Source: an uncultured Ruminococcus sp. (GTDB taxonomy: Bacteria; Bacillota; Clostridia; Oscillospirales; Ruminococcaceae). From it: a stretch of 6,522 nt of DNA. Made by a program: the position numbers and the translations under genes. The notes under the pieces are model-generated. The model had not been told where the DNA came from. It worked only from the letters and a program-made list of their open reading frames with translations, and searched no databases. Positions 6,500 through 6,522 of the stretch are shown here, one piece after another; within the stretch, counting starts at the first letter, position 1, and each line of letters opens with the position of its first letter. Location of the stretch: assembly GCA_947178195.1 (NCBI GenBank), contig CAMWXM010000167.1:1-6522 (forward strand). Direction: 5' to 3'.

Positions 6500-6522
6500 T
6501 TTGTTATTTTTATGAACTAAAG

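Noticed and set aside
1..6522. Search for mobile elements, CRISPR repeats, tRNA or riboswitches
   Set aside because: No transposase or integrase coding sequence, no regularly spaced repeats, no tRNA cloverleaf and no riboswitch core was seen by eye on either strand.

Overview
The window is AT-rich bacterial chromosome. Strong Shine-Dalgarno sequences, A/T-rich intergenic DNA, consensus sigma-A type promoters and the style of the encoded proteins point to a low-GC Gram-positive anaerobe of the Clostridia. A Ruminococcus-like or related gut lineage is my best guess, but the genus is inference only. I see no mobile element, CRISPR array, tRNA or rRNA.

Left part (1-503): a short charged protein of unknown function (15-179, minus strand) and the glycogen synthase gene diverge from a 324-base non-coding region. 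This region holds two promoters that both match TTGACA-17 bp-TATAAT exactly, one for each direction. The glgA promoter carries a run of ten A between its two boxes.

Centre (504-3513): glgA (ADP-glucose glycogen synthase, plus strand) converges on pyk (pyruvate kinase, minus strand). The short space between them holds a long, slightly imperfect hairpin (2011-2062) with A/T flanks that could terminate both genes. The two enzymes are one storage-carbon step and one terminal glycolysis step. They are transcribed towards each other and need not be co-regulated.

Right part (3567-6499): two overlapping minus-strand genes lie upstream of pyk. The first is a membrane polyprenyl-phosphate sugar-phosphate transferase of the WbaP/PglC type, which starts surface polysaccharide or glycan assembly. 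Its stop codon overlaps by four bases (ATGA) the start of a 527-residue protein with an N-terminal coiled coil and a C-terminal half that looks like a degenerate class I methyltransferase fold. The pair is probably the end of a polysaccharide operon whose other genes lie beyond base 6522. No convincing terminator or strong promoter separates the pair from pyk 53 bases further on, so pyk may be partly read from the same transcript.

Most of the window is ordinary housekeeping content. The least explained item, and the best candidate for something undescribed, is the 527-residue coiled-coil/methyltransferase-like protein coupled to the glycan-initiating transferase.
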